Positions 33,975-43,700 are shown, counted from the first letter of the stretch. The stretch: DNA of 64,000 nucleotides from Cellulomonas timonensis (GCF_900046455.1 NZ_FCOT01000013.1:310001-374000), one strand, 5' to 3'. A program made the numbers and translations. The notes: generated by a model from the sequence alone, not told the origin.

Positions 33975-34828
33975 ATGGAGGACCCGCGGGTCACTGTCGT
34001 GGTGATGAGCCGCGACCGGCGCGACGAGCTGCTGGGCTCTTTGCCCCGCCACGCCGCCCCGGTGGTGCTTGTGGACAACGGGTCGACGGACGGCACCGCG
34101 CCGGAGGTCCGACGGCGGCTCCCGCATGTCTCAGTGGTCGAGCTGGCGGCGAACCACGGTGCTCTCGCGCGCGACATCGGCGTGGAGCCCGCCCGGACGC
34201 CCTTCGTCGCGTTCGCCGACGACGACTCATGGTGGGAGCCCGGCGCCCTCCACGAGGCGGCCGAGCTCCTCGCCGCCCACCCGCGGACGGCCGTCGTGGC
34301 GGCCCGCGTCCTGGTGGGCGTGCCGGGGCTCGAGGACCCGATGAACAGCGTGCTGGCCGGATCGCCGCTGCGCCTTGCCGGCGCGCCCGGGCCACGCGTG
34401 CTCGGGTTCGTCGCGTGCGCCGCCATGGTCCGCAGGGACGCCTTCTTGTCCGTCGGCGGATTCGACCCGCTCGTGCGCTTCCCTGGCGAGGAGGAACCCG
34501 TCGCCCTGCGCCTGGCGGCCGCGGGGTGGGAGGTGTTTACTCCGACTCGCTCGTCGTCCACCATCACCCGTCACCGTCCAGGGCCGACCCAGCCACGCGC
34601 GCCGCCGACGTCGCGCGGTCCTCCATGACGACGGCGCTGCTGCTCAGGCCATGGCCCCAGGTGGCGCGCCACGCTGGCGCGCTGTGGCGCGGGGGCCCGG
34701 CCCAACGGCGGGGACTGCTCCGCGCCGCCCTCACGATCCTCCCCGCGCTCCGCAGGCGACGCCCGGTTCCGGAGCCGGTGCGGAGGGATCTGGCGCAGGT
34801 CGCGGCCGCCCAGACGCGCTCGCGGTGA
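33975..34828 (+). pseudogene. Family 2 glycosyltransferase interrupted by a frameshift
   Basis: Starts at ATG 33975 with the GT-A fold opening TVVVMSRDRRDELLGSLPRH, DNGSTDGTAPEVRRRL, the DxD site AFADDDSWWEPGALHEAAE, and GFVACAAMVRRDAFLSVGGF (residues 1-165). After RLAAAGWEV the continuation VYSDSLVVHHHPSPSRAD lies in a different frame and runs to 34828 with a basic C-terminus. The slip falls in the GTGTTTAC at 34533-34540, where one base is missing. With the frame restored the protein is about 284 residues. It follows the reversed carbamoyltransferase, both likely parts of a former surface-sugar cluster. Confidence 0.8.
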
Positions 34829-34863
34829 GCTCGCGCCCGCGCCGTCGCTGATCGCGGGCGCGA

Positions 34864-35544
34864 TCAGCCCTCGACACCGGTGGCGTGGTGCGGTGCGCCC
34901 ACCGGCTTGGACTCAGGGGACCCGCGTTCGCGCAGGTAGATGGAGAACGCGACCATGCACGCCACGGCCAGGAACTCCGACTGCCAGTTCTGCAGCGTGC
35001 GGCTCCAGAAGTCCGGCAGGGCGAGGTACTCCGCCCAGCTGACCGGGTCCTCGAGCTCGCGCATCTGCTCCTCGTTGTACGCCACGGCCCCGGTGATGGA
35101 CTGCGCGAGCCAGCTCAGCACGAAGATCGAGCCCATCACGAGGCTGAGCGACCTCGAGTACACGGCGAGCCGCCAGCCGCGTTCACGGGACCAGGACGGC
35201 GACTCGGCGGTCGCGCTGTCGGCGACGCGCTGGTCCTGCTCGGACTCGCGCCCGGCGTTGCCGAGCGGCTTCGACTCGGGCGAGCCGCGTTGCACGAACC
35301 AGACGGTCGCGAGGATGAAGAGCAGGAACTGCAGGAACTCGGACTGCCAGTTCTCTGTCACGTCGACGGCGAACGCGGAGGAGGTGAGGTACTGCCCGAG
35401 CGTGATCGCCTCCAGGCCGGCGCTGGCCTGATCCTGGTTGAACATCGCCAACCCGACAAGCGCCTGCCCCCCGAGGGCCAGCAGGAAGATTCCGGTGAAG
35501 ACCAGTGTGAGGCCGTTGTCGCTCAGCGTGGTCCGGATGCTCAT
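34864..35544 (-). CDS. DUF6766 family membrane protein
   Basis: A 226-residue protein with an internal repeat. Two membrane pairs are seen (LVFTGIFLLALGGQALVGLA and FLQFLLFILATVWFVQRGSP; then SLVMGSIFVLSWLAQSITGA and FLAVACMVAFSIYLRERGSP). Each half contains NWQSEFL and ends RGSPESKP, so the protein arose by internal duplication. The family is DUF6766, of unknown function, often near stress genes. Its ATG overlaps the stop of the 27-residue gene upstream by 4 bases (ATGA), so it is coupled to that gene and the lipoprotein before it. Confidence 0.8.
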   Translation of the reverse strand: MSIRTTLSDNGLTLVFTGIFLLALGGQALVGLAMFNQDQASAGLEAITLGQYLTSSAFAVDVTENWQSEFLQFLLFILATVWFVQRGSPESKPLGNAGRESEQDQRVADSATAESPSWSRERGWRLAVYSRSLSLVMGSIFVLSWLAQSITGAVAYNEEQMRELEDPVSWAEYLALPDFWSRTLQNWQSEFLAVACMVAFSIYLRERGSPESKPVGAPHHATGVEG

Positions 35545-35624
35545 CGGTGCAGCAGCCCGATCGTGACGAAGTACGCGAGGGCGAGGAGCACGCCGGCCAA
35601 GAGCCCCACGTAGACCAGTCTCAT
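35541..35624 (-). CDS. 27-residue single-pass membrane peptide
   Basis: A 28-codon gene, MRLVYVGLLAGVLLALAYFV then TIGLLHR, nearly all one membrane helix with a positive residue near each end. A GGAAGGAG ribosome site lies 7 bases upstream of ATG 35624. Its start is 2 bases past the lipoprotein stop and its stop overlaps the DUF6766 ATG, so it is the middle of a tight three-gene operon. Too short for most gene finders; it could be a small subunit of the membrane protein. Confidence 0.65.
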   Translation of the reverse strand: MRLVYVGLLAGVLLALAYFVTIGLLHR

Positions 35625-35625
35625 C

Positions 35626-36099
35626 TCAGGCTCCTTCCAGGAGGCAGTCGTAGGGGCGCTCCGGCCGTGGGGCGCAGCCCGTCGCCGAGATGCGCCATCC
35701 GCCTCCCGACACGACGAGGAACGAGACCTCGCCGTCGAGGACGACTTGCGCGTTCCGGCCCGCGACCGTGACCGACTGCGCCGTCGCTCCCGTCGCTTGC
35801 TCGGCCGCGGCGGTGAGCTCGGGCCCGACCTCGTCGTCGAGAAGCGCGTCGGCGCAGGGCAGGCCGGCCTCCTCTTCGAGGCCCTCGAGGGCCGCCGGCG
35901 CGAGCAACCTGCAGGCTGCGGCGCCGTCCCCGTCGACGACGGCCCGGTAGAAGTCCCGCGTGACGTCCACGGCGGCGCCGCTGTCGGGGCCAGACGAGCA
36001 CCCCGCGAGCAGCGCGGCAGCCGCCCCGGCGCTCGCGGCGCTCGCGGCGCTCGCGGCGAGGCGGTGGGGCAGGAGGACTGGGCGGGCGGCCGTGGGCAT
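35626..36099 (-). CDS. Putative lipoprotein with NTF2-like fold
   Basis: A 157-residue protein with a signal sequence and lipobox LAGC at about residue 33, so it should be anchored outside the membrane after Cys lipidation. The body (DVTRDFYRAVVDGDGAAACR, EEAGLPCADALLDDEV, QVVLDGEVSFLVVSGGGWRI) resembles NTF2/SnoaL-like lipoproteins of actinobacteria. Cys residues near GLPC and at the C-terminus (YDCLL) may form a disulfide. It heads the operon with the 27-residue peptide and the DUF6766 gene, 2 bases from the next start. Confidence 0.75.
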   Translation of the reverse strand: MPTAARPVLLPHRLAASAASAASAGAAAALLAGCSSGPDSGAAVDVTRDFYRAVVDGDGAAACRLLAPAALEGLEEEAGLPCADALLDDEVGPELTAAAEQATGATAQSVTVAGRNAQVVLDGEVSFLVVSGGGWRISATGCAPRPERPYDCLLEGA

Positions 36100-36108
36100 G
36101 CTCGGACG

Positions 36109-37152
36109 CTAATGCGCAGGTGGGCGGACCGCCACAGGTCGCCGCGCACTCGGCCGTGCGCCTCGGCGTGCGGGCCGCCCGCCGTCCCGCGCGAGGACGT
36201 GGGCGCGGATCCACCGCTCGGAGTGGGCCGCCGTGCGCAGCCTCGCGCCGGAGTACGGCATCCCCCCAGCGAGCAGGTGGCCGATCGCCAGCCACGAGCA
36301 CACCGCGCGCTCCACCAGCCACACGGGTGTGAACGCGACGCACGACAGCCCGAACTCCCGCCTCCCGCCGGCCCGTGCCCGCCCGCATGCCGCCGTGAGC
36401 AGGGCTGCTGCCGCCAGCAGGACGAGGCGACGTGGACGCCGTGCTGCCCCGACGATCAGAGGGAGCAGGGCCAGCTCGGCCACGAGACGGACGGGCTGCG
36501 CCTGGCTGTCGTACGCCTGGCGCACCCGTTGGGAGAGGAAGCGGCCGGCGGTGGGCGGACGGCGCGCCACGAACAGGTCGTGGGCGCGGGTCTCGCGTCC
36601 ACCGCCGGCGCGAACCGTGCGCATGAGTTCCAGATTCTCGAAGAGGACGTGAGTGTCGTAGCCGTGGGGGAGCGCGTCCCGTCGCACGCCCAAGGTGCCT
36701 GGGTAGTCTCCGCCGGCGGCCCGGTTGACCAGCGCGCGCGAGGTGTCCCACCGCGCGTGCCACGGAAGCGGCTGGAAGCGGTTCTGCGGGCGGACCAGGT
36801 CGGCGTCCTCGAGCAGGCGCAGCATGCGCGTGAGCCCGGCCTCGTCATACCGCACGTCGTCGTCGGCGATGACGACCAACGGCGCGCGGCTGGCCCGCAG
36901 GCCCTCCATCACGGCGACGGCCTTCCCGTTCTCGTCCGGGCCGGGGGCGCGGGACGCGAGGTGGGTGACCAGCTGGCCCCACGCCGCCCGGTGCTGGGCG
37001 AAGACGTAGGGCGGCGAGCCGTCGACGACGAGCACATCGATCCAAGCCGCCAGGCGCCTCAGGTACCGCATGAGCTCCCCGTCATCCGCGTGGTCCCAGC
37101 GCAGCGGCAGGAGGTAGACCGCGTCCGGGCGCGTGGTGCGCTGCGCTCCCAC
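36109..37152 (-). CDS. Family 2-like glycosyltransferase, membrane-associated
   Basis: A 347-residue glycosyltransferase of the GT-A fold. Conserved segments are YLLPLRWDHADDGELMRYLR, VLVVDGSPPYVFAQHRAAWG, VVIADDDVRYDEAGLTRML (DxD motif) and FENLELMRTVRAGGGRETRA (a second acidic site). The C-terminal third contains two membrane-associated helices (RLVAELALLPLIVGAARR, LVLLAAAALLTAACG) and a basic tail. The sugar and acceptor cannot be named. The start is GTG 37152, 10 bases past the stop of the DUF2071 gene, so the two are probably cotranscribed. Confidence 0.75.
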   Translation of the reverse strand: MGAQRTTRPDAVYLLPLRWDHADDGELMRYLRRLAAWIDVLVVDGSPPYVFAQHRAAWGQLVTHLASRAPGPDENGKAVAVMEGLRASRAPLVVIADDDVRYDEAGLTRMLRLLEDADLVRPQNRFQPLPWHARWDTSRALVNRAAGGDYPGTLGVRRDALPHGYDTHVLFENLELMRTVRAGGGRETRAHDLFVARRPPTAGRFLSQRVRQAYDSQAQPVRLVAELALLPLIVGAARRPRRLVLLAAAALLTAACGRARAGGRREFGLSCVAFTPVWLVERAVCSWLAIGHLLAGGMPYSGARLRTAAHSERWIRAHVLARDGGRPARRGARPSARRPVAVRPPAH

Positions 37153-37161
37153 GAAGGCCCC

Positions 37162-37883
37162 TCAGCGCCAGCTGGCGAGACGGGGGGCGCCCAGCAGCGT
37201 GCTGACGCCGGGGGAGGCGTGCGCCATCGGCGCCGCGGTGGGCGTGGGCAGCCCCATCACCGTGAACACGTCGGTGTCCAGTGAGGCCACCTGCGCCTGG
37301 CGCAGCGGCCACGGCTCATGGGACACGGGGACCCGCCACAGGCGGCCCAGGCGCTCGAAGTACGCGTTCCACCGTCCGGTGAGCCAGGTCTCCAGGTCGG
37401 ACGGCGCCGCGATGCGGTCTCCAGCCTGGACCGTCGCGGACAGGCGCAGCGGCGTCGTCCCCGGCGCCGGGGACGCCTGGTAGGCCAGCACCCCAGCTCG
37501 GGGGACGACACACGGGCGCGCATGCCGTGGTAGGGCAGGCCCAGCCCGCGCAGCGCGACGTTGAAGGCCGTGCGCGTCGACCACAGGCCCAGGAACCACA
37601 GGCCATCGGAGCCGTTGTCGTGCCGCACGTCAGTGCGCAGGTTCACTTCGGGGAAGGTCGACCAGCCGCGCAGGGGCGGCAGTGGCGGCACCCGGACGTC
37701 CCGCATCACGAAGGGCGTCAACCCGATCCACATCGCCCCAGAGTGCGTCTGCACGCGCAGCCCATCGGGGAGGCGGGACTGGACGACGTCCGGGTCCACC
37801 GGCCAGTGCAGGAAGGTCATCGCCGACCATGCCTGGCTGTTGACGGGCACGCGCACCCTGTTGTCCGGTATGGCCCCGCTCAT
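37162..37883 (-). pseudogene. DUF2071 (YqjF-like) protein interrupted by a frameshift
   Basis: Two frames combine into one 240-residue DUF2071 protein. Frame 1 starts at ATG 37883 and has WSAMTFLHWPVDPDVVQSRL, GLTPFVMRDVRVPPLP and NGSDGLWFLGLWSTRT. After SSPELG the family continues in a second frame with VLAYQASPAPGTTPLRLSA and LTGRWNAYFERLGRLWRVPV. The slip is at the four-base G run (CCCC at 37491-37494 on the plus strand); adding one G restores the frame. Real inactivation or a homopolymer error are both possible. The family acetoacetate-decarboxylase-like fold has no known role here. Confidence 0.8.
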
Positions 37884-37974
37884 CGCCCTCGCCTCCCACC
37901 GCGCCGGCGCGGATCCAATTCGGGGACCTCATGCGCGCCCGGGCCGTCGAGACGACGGCCCGGGCTGTCCCCGC

Positions 37975-38856
37975 TCACTCCTTGTGGAGGGCGTCCTTGG
38001 CCACGCCCTTCGCCTTGTCCAAGGTGTTCGGCACGTCCGTCGTGCCATGGAGGCGTGAGTCGGGGCGGGTGGGCTCCGGCATGGGGACGCCCGCGGGCGG
38101 CTCGGCCACGTACTGGAACTCGCCCCTGCCGTCAGGGGTGGGCCCGGCCGCCCAGCGGCCCTCGGAGGCATGGGCCCCGTTGGAGAAGTTGATGTACTGG
38201 TAGGAGACCGACCTGTCCTCCTTGGACAGCGGGAACGTGCTCGGCACCGGCAGCTCCTCCAGGCCCTCGTCGCGCAGCTCCTGCGCCGCGGCGAGCCACT
38301 GGTTCTGGTGCATCGTGTCCCTCGCCAGCAGGAACGCCAGGAGGTCCCTGACGCCGTGGTCGTCGGTCATGTGGTAGAGCCGGGCCACCTGCAACCGGCC
38401 CTGCATCTCGGCGTTCGCGTTGGACGTGAAGTCGGCGAGCAGGTTGCCGCTGGCGGTGACGTACCCGGCGGACCACGGGTTGCCATTGGAGTCGACCGGA
38501 CGCGCCCCTGCCCCCGCGACGATGGCCTGCTGCGGATCCGTGCCACCGACGATCGCGGCGACCGTCGGGTCGTCCTGGACCGCGCCCTCGACCACTCCCA
38601 ACGGGGCGTCCGCCAACAACTGGGAGATCATCGTCGCGAGCATCTCGACATGGCCGAACTCCTCCGCGCCGATCCCGTACAGCAGGTCGCGGTACTTGCC
38701 GGGCAGATGCGCGTTCCACGACTGGAACCCGTACTGCATCGCCACGGTGATCTCGCCGTACTGGCCCCCGAGGACTTCCTGGAGCTTGCGGGCGTACACG
38801 GCGTCTGGGCGGTCGGGCTTGGCGGTGTGCTGGAGTTCTTGTTTGTGGAAGAACAT
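37975..38856 (-). CDS. Manganese catalase
   Basis: A 293-residue non-haem catalase that disproportionates hydrogen peroxide at a dinuclear Mn site, probably cytosolic or spore-coat-like. Ligands fall at the positions of the Lactobacillus enzyme: Glu 35 (GGQYGEITVAMQYGFQSW), Glu 66 and His 69 (GIGAEEFGHVEML), then the later Glu and His in NANAEMQGRLQVARLYHMTD and LLARDTMHQNQW. The start MFFHKQELQHTAKPD fits the family; ATG 38856 has a GAGGGGG site. A long upstream reading frame is not used. It sits between broken sugar genes and chemoreceptors and adds to the stress functions of the region. Confidence 0.92.
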   Translation of the reverse strand: MFFHKQELQHTAKPDRPDAVYARKLQEVLGGQYGEITVAMQYGFQSWNAHLPGKYRDLLYGIGAEEFGHVEMLATMISQLLADAPLGVVEGAVQDDPTVAAIVGGTDPQQAIVAGAGARPVDSNGNPWSAGYVTASGNLLADFTSNANAEMQGRLQVARLYHMTDDHGVRDLLAFLLARDTMHQNQWLAAAQELRDEGLEELPVPSTFPLSKEDRSVSYQYINFSNGAHASEGRWAAGPTPDGRGEFQYVAEPPAGVPMPEPTRPDSRLHGTTDVPNTLDKAKGVAKDALHKE

Positions 38857-39036
38857 GCGGCGCCCCCTCGATAGGCCGCGGCAGTTCGCGCTCCATCGGA
38901 ACCCCGTGACCACGGGGCGACCGCCGCGGTGCTCGCGCGCGCCTCGTCGACGCGCCGTCGTCCACGATGCCCGCAGTCTGGCGGGCCTGCATGTCGTGAC
39001 GGCGACGACATCCAGCCCACGCGACAGACGAGGAGG

Positions 39037-40659
39037 TCAGTAGGTGAACACCACGACCTGGCGGCGCAACTCGGCGGACATGCGGGCGAGCTCGTCGACC
39101 GCCGCGCCCATCTGGCTGACGATGACCGCGCTTGACTCGGCGGACGCCGCGACCCCCGTGATGTGGGTGGCGATCTCGCCCGATCCAGACGCCGCCTCGC
39201 CCACACCGCGCGACATCTCGTGGGTGGTGGCGGTCTGCTCCTCGACGGCGGAGGCGATGGTGAGCTGGTAGTCGTTGATGTTGGCGATGATCTGCGAGAT
39301 CTCCCCAATCGCCTCGACGGCGCCCCGGGTGTCGGCCTGGATGGCAAGGACGCGGCGCGCGATGTCCTCGGTGGCCCGCGCGGTCTCCCGGGCCAGCTCC
39401 TTGACCTCCCCGGCGACGACCGCGAACCCCTTGCCCGCCACGCCGGCCCGTGCGGCCTCGATCGTCGCGTTGAGGGCCAGCAGGTTCGTCTGCTCGGCGA
39501 TCGACGTGATCACCTTCACCACGTTCCCGATCTCCTGGCTCGAGGCGCCCAGCTTCGCGACCTGCTCGTTCGTCGACTCCGCGACGGCTGTCGCACGCTC
39601 GGCGACACGCGCCGCGGCATTCGCGTTCTGGGCGATCTCCCGGATCGAGGCGCCCATCTGCTGGGACCCCGCGGCCACCGCCGGAACGCCCCGGCTCACC
39701 CGCTCCGCCGCTGCCGCCCCCCCGCCCGCCTGCACACTCGTCTCCTGCGACCCCGTGGCCACGCGCGCGTTCGCCGCCGACAGCTCCTCCGCGGAGGCCG
39801 CCACCATGTCGGCGGACCCGGCCACGCCGCCGACCAGCCGCCGCAGCGAGCCTTGCGCGACGGCGAGTGTCTGCGCCATCTGCCCGAGCTCGTCGCGGCT
39901 CGTGACCTCGGCATGGACTGTCAGATCGCCTGCCGCCAAGGCGTCCATCGCGGTGATCAGCCGTGTCGCGGACCGCCGGACGCTCCTGCCCACCACCTGC
40001 GTGGCGGTGATCACCAGCGCGGCGCCCGCCAGCATCGCGATGACCATGACGGCGCGGGCGCGCGCCGTCGCGGCCTGGGCATCCGCCACATCACTGGCGG
40101 TGCGCTCGGCGAGCAGGTCGTCGAGGACCGTCGTGTCCTCGACGATGTCGTCGTAGATGGAGTACACGTCTCCGCCGATCAACGCGTCGGCCTTGGCCTT
40201 TGCGCTCTCGGCGCCGTTCTCGTACAACGCGACGACAGCGTCATCCGCCACGAAGAACAGGTCCCACCGCTCGACGACGTGGTCGAACACGGCCCGCTCC
40301 TCGGCGGTCATCACTGCGACATCGATCTCCGCGAGCAGCGCGCGTAGTGCCTGTGCCGAGTCCAGGTAGCCCTGGCGGTTCGCAGCACCGGGGGCCACCG
40401 CCTCACTGGGGCCACGCAGGCTCGCATCCCACGCATAGGCCGTCTGCCACCCGCTCACGTCGGAGTTGTAGCGCGCGATGTCGGCGATCTGGAGCCGCAG
40501 GTCGTACAACCGGGTGAGATGGGCCGTTCGGGTGGCCTGTGTGGATTGCGTGAGCCACGCCGTGGCGGTGACGCCGACCGCGAGGAGCAGGCCCATGACG
40601 CCGATGCCCACAACCTTGCCGCCCAGTCCAACTCCGCGTCGTCGCGCAAGACGTGCCAT
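39037..40659 (-). CDS. Methyl-accepting chemotaxis protein with four-helix-bundle sensor
   Basis: A 540-residue chemoreceptor. A first membrane helix ([20 protein letters not shown], residues 13-32), an extracytoplasmic domain of about 155 residues rich in Trp/Tyr/Asp ([26 protein letters not shown]) like a 4HB_MCP sensor, a second helix ([20 protein letters not shown]), HAMP ([20 protein letters not shown]) and the signalling domain with tip [20 protein letters not shown]. It ends VVVFTY without a CheR tether. The signalling half is nearly identical to that of the neighbouring receptor, so the pair duplicated and diverged in the sensors. Confidence 0.9.
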   Translation of the reverse strand: MARLARRRGVGLGGKVVGIGVMGLLLAVGVTATAWLTQSTQATRTAHLTRLYDLRLQIADIARYNSDVSGWQTAYAWDASLRGPSEAVAPGAANRQGYLDSAQALRALLAEIDVAVMTAEERAVFDHVVERWDLFFVADDAVVALYENGAESAKAKADALIGGDVYSIYDDIVEDTTVLDDLLAERTASDVADAQAATARARAVMVIAMLAGAALVITATQVVGRSVRRSATRLITAMDALAAGDLTVHAEVTSRDELGQMAQTLAVAQGSLRRLVGGVAGSADMVAASAEELSAANARVATGSQETSVQAGGGAAAAERVSRGVPAVAAGSQQMGASIREIAQNANAAARVAERATAVAESTNEQVAKLGASSQEIGNVVKVITSIAEQTNLLALNATIEAARAGVAGKGFAVVAGEVKELARETARATEDIARRVLAIQADTRGAVEAIGEISQIIANINDYQLTIASAVEEQTATTHEMSRGVGEAASGSGEIATHITGVAASAESSAVIVSQMGAAVDELARMSAELRRQVVVFTY

Positions 40660-40805
40660 CAGATGACCTCCAGAACCGAAGCCGACATGTGATCTGCAGG
40701 CCAGCGGCCCTGCTCACTCGATCGGGTGATCGTGTTCGGTTCTGACTGACAGTGGCCGTGACGTCGGTCATACGCGCAGGCCAGCCCGATCTCGGCGTCG
40801 CGACG

Positions 40806-42428
40806 TCAGTACGTGAACGTGTCGACTTGGGCGCGGAGCTCGGCGGACATGCGGCTGAGCTCGTCGACGGAGACCCCCATCTGCGCGACGACCGCAGCGC
40901 TGGACGCGGCCGCGTTGGCGACGCCGACGATGTTGGCGGCGATCTCCCCGGATCCGGTGGCGGCCTCGCTGACCCCGCGAGCCATCTCGTTCGTGGTGGC
41001 GGTCTGCTCCTCGACTGCGCTGGCGATCGTCACCTGGTAGTCGTTGATGGTCGCGATGATCTGCGAGATCTCCCCGATCGCCTCGACGGCGCCCTTCGTG
41101 TCGGCCTGGATGGCCTCGACGCGGCGCGCGATGTCCTCCGTGGCCCTGGCCGTCTCGGAGGCGAGCTCCTTGACCTCCCCGGCCACGACGGCGAACCCCT
41201 TGCCCGCCTCGCCGGCCCGCGCCGCCTCGATCGTCGCGTTCAGGGCCAGCAGGTTCGTCTGCTCCGCGATCGACGTGATCGCCTTGACCACGTCGCCGAT
41301 CTCGGCCGATGAGGACCCGAGCCGAGTCATCTGCTGGTTGGTGGACGCGGCGACCTCGGTGGCGCGGGTGGCCACCCGGGCGGCCTCATGCGCGTTCTGC
41401 GCGATCTCCCGGATCGAGGCGCCCATCTGCTCGGATCCCGCAGCCACGGCCTGCACGCTGCGGCTGACCTGCTCGGCGGACGCGGCCACGGCGGCGGCCT
41501 GCACGCTGGTCTCCTGCGATCCCGCGGCGACTTGCACGTTCGCGGCCGACAACTCCTCCGCCGATGCCGCGACGACGTCTGCCGTGCTGGCGACCCGCCC
41601 GAGCGTGCCTCGCACCGAGTGCTGCGCTACCGCCAGCGCCCGCGACGTCTGGCCCACCTCGTCCCCGCTGGCCACATCGGCTGCCACGGTGAAGTCGCCC
41701 TCTGCCATCGCCGAGATCGCCATGCGGACCTTGAGCACCGAGGAGCGCAGACGGCGGGCGACCACGAAGCCCAGCGCGATCGCGACGACCACAGCGACGG
41801 CCACCGACGTGATCAGCACCAGCCTCGCCTGGGCGGTGCGCGCCTGACTGGTCTCGGCGATCGCGCCCGTCGCAGCCGCTGCGGCCTTCCGCACGGACGT
41901 CAGGTCGGCCTCGAACTCGGCGACCAGGGGAGCTCCGACCTGTTGGGACGCCTGCTCGTAGCGCGCCGGGTCCGCGGCGAGGGCGGCGGGAAGGATCTGC
42001 GCGTCACGGACGGCCAGCCACGCGGAATACCCGTCGACGAAGGCCGGCCACGCGTCGACGCGCGCCAATTCGGAGGCCCCGAATTCCTTGATCGCGCTCT
42101 GGACCAGGGCGTCATTCTCGTCTTGCAGGGCCAGGAGCGTCTGCGCCAACTCCGGGTCCTTGATCGCCGCCACCTGCGCGAGGATCCAGCGGGCGGTGAC
42201 CTGCCCGTGGTCGATGTCGTCGGGCAGCTCGGCGACGGCCTGGATCTCCATGATGCGGTTCATGTCCTCGCCCGCGAACCGCAGGTTGGCCATGGCCATC
42301 CACCCCGCCCCCAGCGAGACCGCGCCGAGGAGCGTCACGACGGCCAGGATCTGCGTCTGGACCGACCTGTCCCGCCACACGCGGCGCGGGGCGAGGGCGG
42401 GGGCGGGGGACTGGCTCGCTGTGCTCAT
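40806..42428 (-). CDS. Methyl-accepting chemotaxis protein, second four-helix-bundle receptor
   Basis: A 540-residue chemoreceptor. Helix 1 is [20 protein letters not shown], the sensor runs from about residue 50 to 205 ([40 protein letters not shown]), helix 2 is [20 protein letters not shown], then HAMP ([16 protein letters not shown]) and a signalling domain with tip [20 protein letters not shown]. It ends DTFTY. ATG 42428 has GAGGA at 7 bases. The reading frame continues upstream to a GTG at 42608 preceded by AGGAGGAG; that would add 60 Pro/Arg-rich residues and is considered unlikely, but cannot be excluded. Confidence 0.9.
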   Translation of the reverse strand: MSTASQSPAPALAPRRVWRDRSVQTQILAVVTLLGAVSLGAGWMAMANLRFAGEDMNRIMEIQAVAELPDDIDHGQVTARWILAQVAAIKDPELAQTLLALQDENDALVQSAIKEFGASELARVDAWPAFVDGYSAWLAVRDAQILPAALAADPARYEQASQQVGAPLVAEFEADLTSVRKAAAAATGAIAETSQARTAQARLVLITSVAVAVVVAIALGFVVARRLRSSVLKVRMAISAMAEGDFTVAADVASGDEVGQTSRALAVAQHSVRGTLGRVASTADVVAASAEELSAANVQVAAGSQETSVQAAAVAASAEQVSRSVQAVAAGSEQMGASIREIAQNAHEAARVATRATEVAASTNQQMTRLGSSSAEIGDVVKAITSIAEQTNLLALNATIEAARAGEAGKGFAVVAGEVKELASETARATEDIARRVEAIQADTKGAVEAIGEISQIIATINDYQVTIASAVEEQTATTNEMARGVSEAATGSGEIAANIVGVANAAASSAAVVAQMGVSVDELSRMSAELRAQVDTFTY

Positions 42429-42867
42429 GGGCGTTCCTCTGCTGGTGCTGCCCCGGTCGGGTTCCGCCGTGGGGCGGATCCGGCTGAGGTCGGGAGGCGG
42501 CCGTGACCCGCGCGCGCACACCCCGGGCCGGTTACCTCTTCCATCGGCGCGGGAATCCGCGACTCGACCCGTCGCCACTGTGAGTTGTGCCACGGATCGG
42601 AATTTCACCTCCTCCTCACGGAATTGCGCCCTCAAGTACCGGGGAATTCAACGCCGGCGCGGTTCCTCACGCCATCCCGATCATTTGTGGCGCGCCTTGC
42701 CGCCTCGTATTGCCATGGCCGTCGCAAGGGCTGGGCGCGGCCGTCACACGGGCGGTGGTCCCGGTGTGGTGGCGGCTGTCTCGCCCCCATGCGAGATCGG
42801 CACGGATCGCGTCCCCCTGTCCCCGGCCCGCTGTGCCACGATGGCGGGCAAGCAGGGGGGAGACGCT
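42429..42867. promoter_or_regulatory. Divergent intergenic region upstream of a chemoreceptor gene
   Basis: A 439-base gap with divergent flanking genes. The part 42590-42670 is markedly richer in A and T than its surroundings, with three near copies of GGAATT. On the minus strand AGGAGGAG precedes GTG 42608 in frame with the receptor gene. I see no independent gene. It should contain the receptor promoter and possibly that of the small protein at 42868. Confidence 0.4.
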
Positions 42868-43065
42868 GTGGTCCTCGTCGTTCCACGGACGGACTCGGGC
42901 GGCTGGGGGGCGGGCCTCGCCTACGGCGCGGCTGTCCTCGTCTTGGCGCTGCTCCAACCGCCCCGGCTTCTGGCCGATCTCCCTGTGGGCCGTGTGCTCG
43001 CCGCGGCCGTGCTGGGCACCGCCACCGCGGCGGTCTACGGCATCGGGCCGCGCGAGCAGCCCTGA
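42868..43065 (+). CDS. Small two-helix membrane protein, unknown function
   Basis: A 65-residue protein beginning at GTG 42868 behind a strong GGGGGGAG site. It has two predicted membrane helices, WGAGLAYGAAVLVLALLQPP and VLAAAVLGTATAAVYGIG, joined by a short loop with Arg and Asp. An in-frame ATG at 42841 lacks a ribosome site. It lies 77 bases before the hydrolase gene on the same strand. I do not recognise a family, and coding is supported only by the ribosome site and hydrophobic pattern. Confidence 0.5.
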   Translation: MVLVVPRTDSGGWGAGLAYGAAVLVLALLQPPRLLADLPVGRVLAAAVLGTATAAVYGIGPREQP

Positions 43066-43142
43066 CAGCAGCCGGGCGACAGGACCAACAGCGCGGCGAG
43101 CGCTTGGTCGCACTGCCGCGGCGCCAAGGAGGAGGTGTGAGC

Positions 43143-43700
43143 ATGTCCGTGAACCCCCTGAGCCCGGTCCCGGTCCCGGTCTTCGTCGCCGGCATTGGCA
43201 ACTCGGGCGCCGACCACTGGCAGGCGCTGTGGCATGCCGAGCTGCCACAGGGCGTCTGGGTGGGGCACTCGTCGTGGGACGCGCCGGAGCGCGACGTCTG
43301 GGTGCGTGAGCTCGACGAGACCCTCAGGGCCATCAACGGGCCGAAGGTGCTGGTCGCTCACAGCCTCGGGTGCGCGCTCGTCACCGAGTGGGCGGCGCAG
43401 CACCAGGACGAGGGCGTGGTCGCGGCGCTGCTCGTGGCGGCGCCCGACGTGCACGGGCCCGCCTTCCCCGGCGAGGCGGTCGGGTTCGGCACGCCCGAGC
43501 TCCACGACCTGCCGTTCCGGGCCATCCTGGTCGCCAGCCGGGACGACCCGTACGGCTCGTTCGCGCACGCGGCCAGCACGGCGACCGAACTCGGCGCCGA
43601 GCTGGTGGACGTCGGGGCCCTGGGCCACATCAACTCCCGGTCCGGCCTCGGCCGCTGGCCGCAAGGGCGAGCTCTCCTCGAGGTGTTGTTGACACCATGA
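43143..43700 (+). CDS. Alpha/beta hydrolase, RBBP9/YdeN family
   Basis: A 185-residue serine hydrolase. The N-terminal strand PVPVFVAGIGNSGADHWQAL and WHAELPQGVWVG match the RBBP9/YdeN family. The nucleophile is the Ser in KVLVAHSLGCALVTEWAA (residue 73), the acid is the Asp in ILVASRDDPYGSFAHA, and the His is in DVGALGHINSRSGLG. The substrate is unknown. GGAGGAGG sits 8 bases before ATG 43143. The gene is the last intact core-like gene before the conflict island; just past its stop a new reading frame begins and breaks after about 28 codons. Confidence 0.88.
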   Translation: MSVNPLSPVPVPVFVAGIGNSGADHWQALWHAELPQGVWVGHSSWDAPERDVWVRELDETLRAINGPKVLVAHSLGCALVTEWAAQHQDEGVVAALLVAAPDVHGPAFPGEAVGFGTPELHDLPFRAILVASRDDPYGSFAHAASTATELGAELVDVGALGHINSRSGLGRWPQGRALLEVLLTP

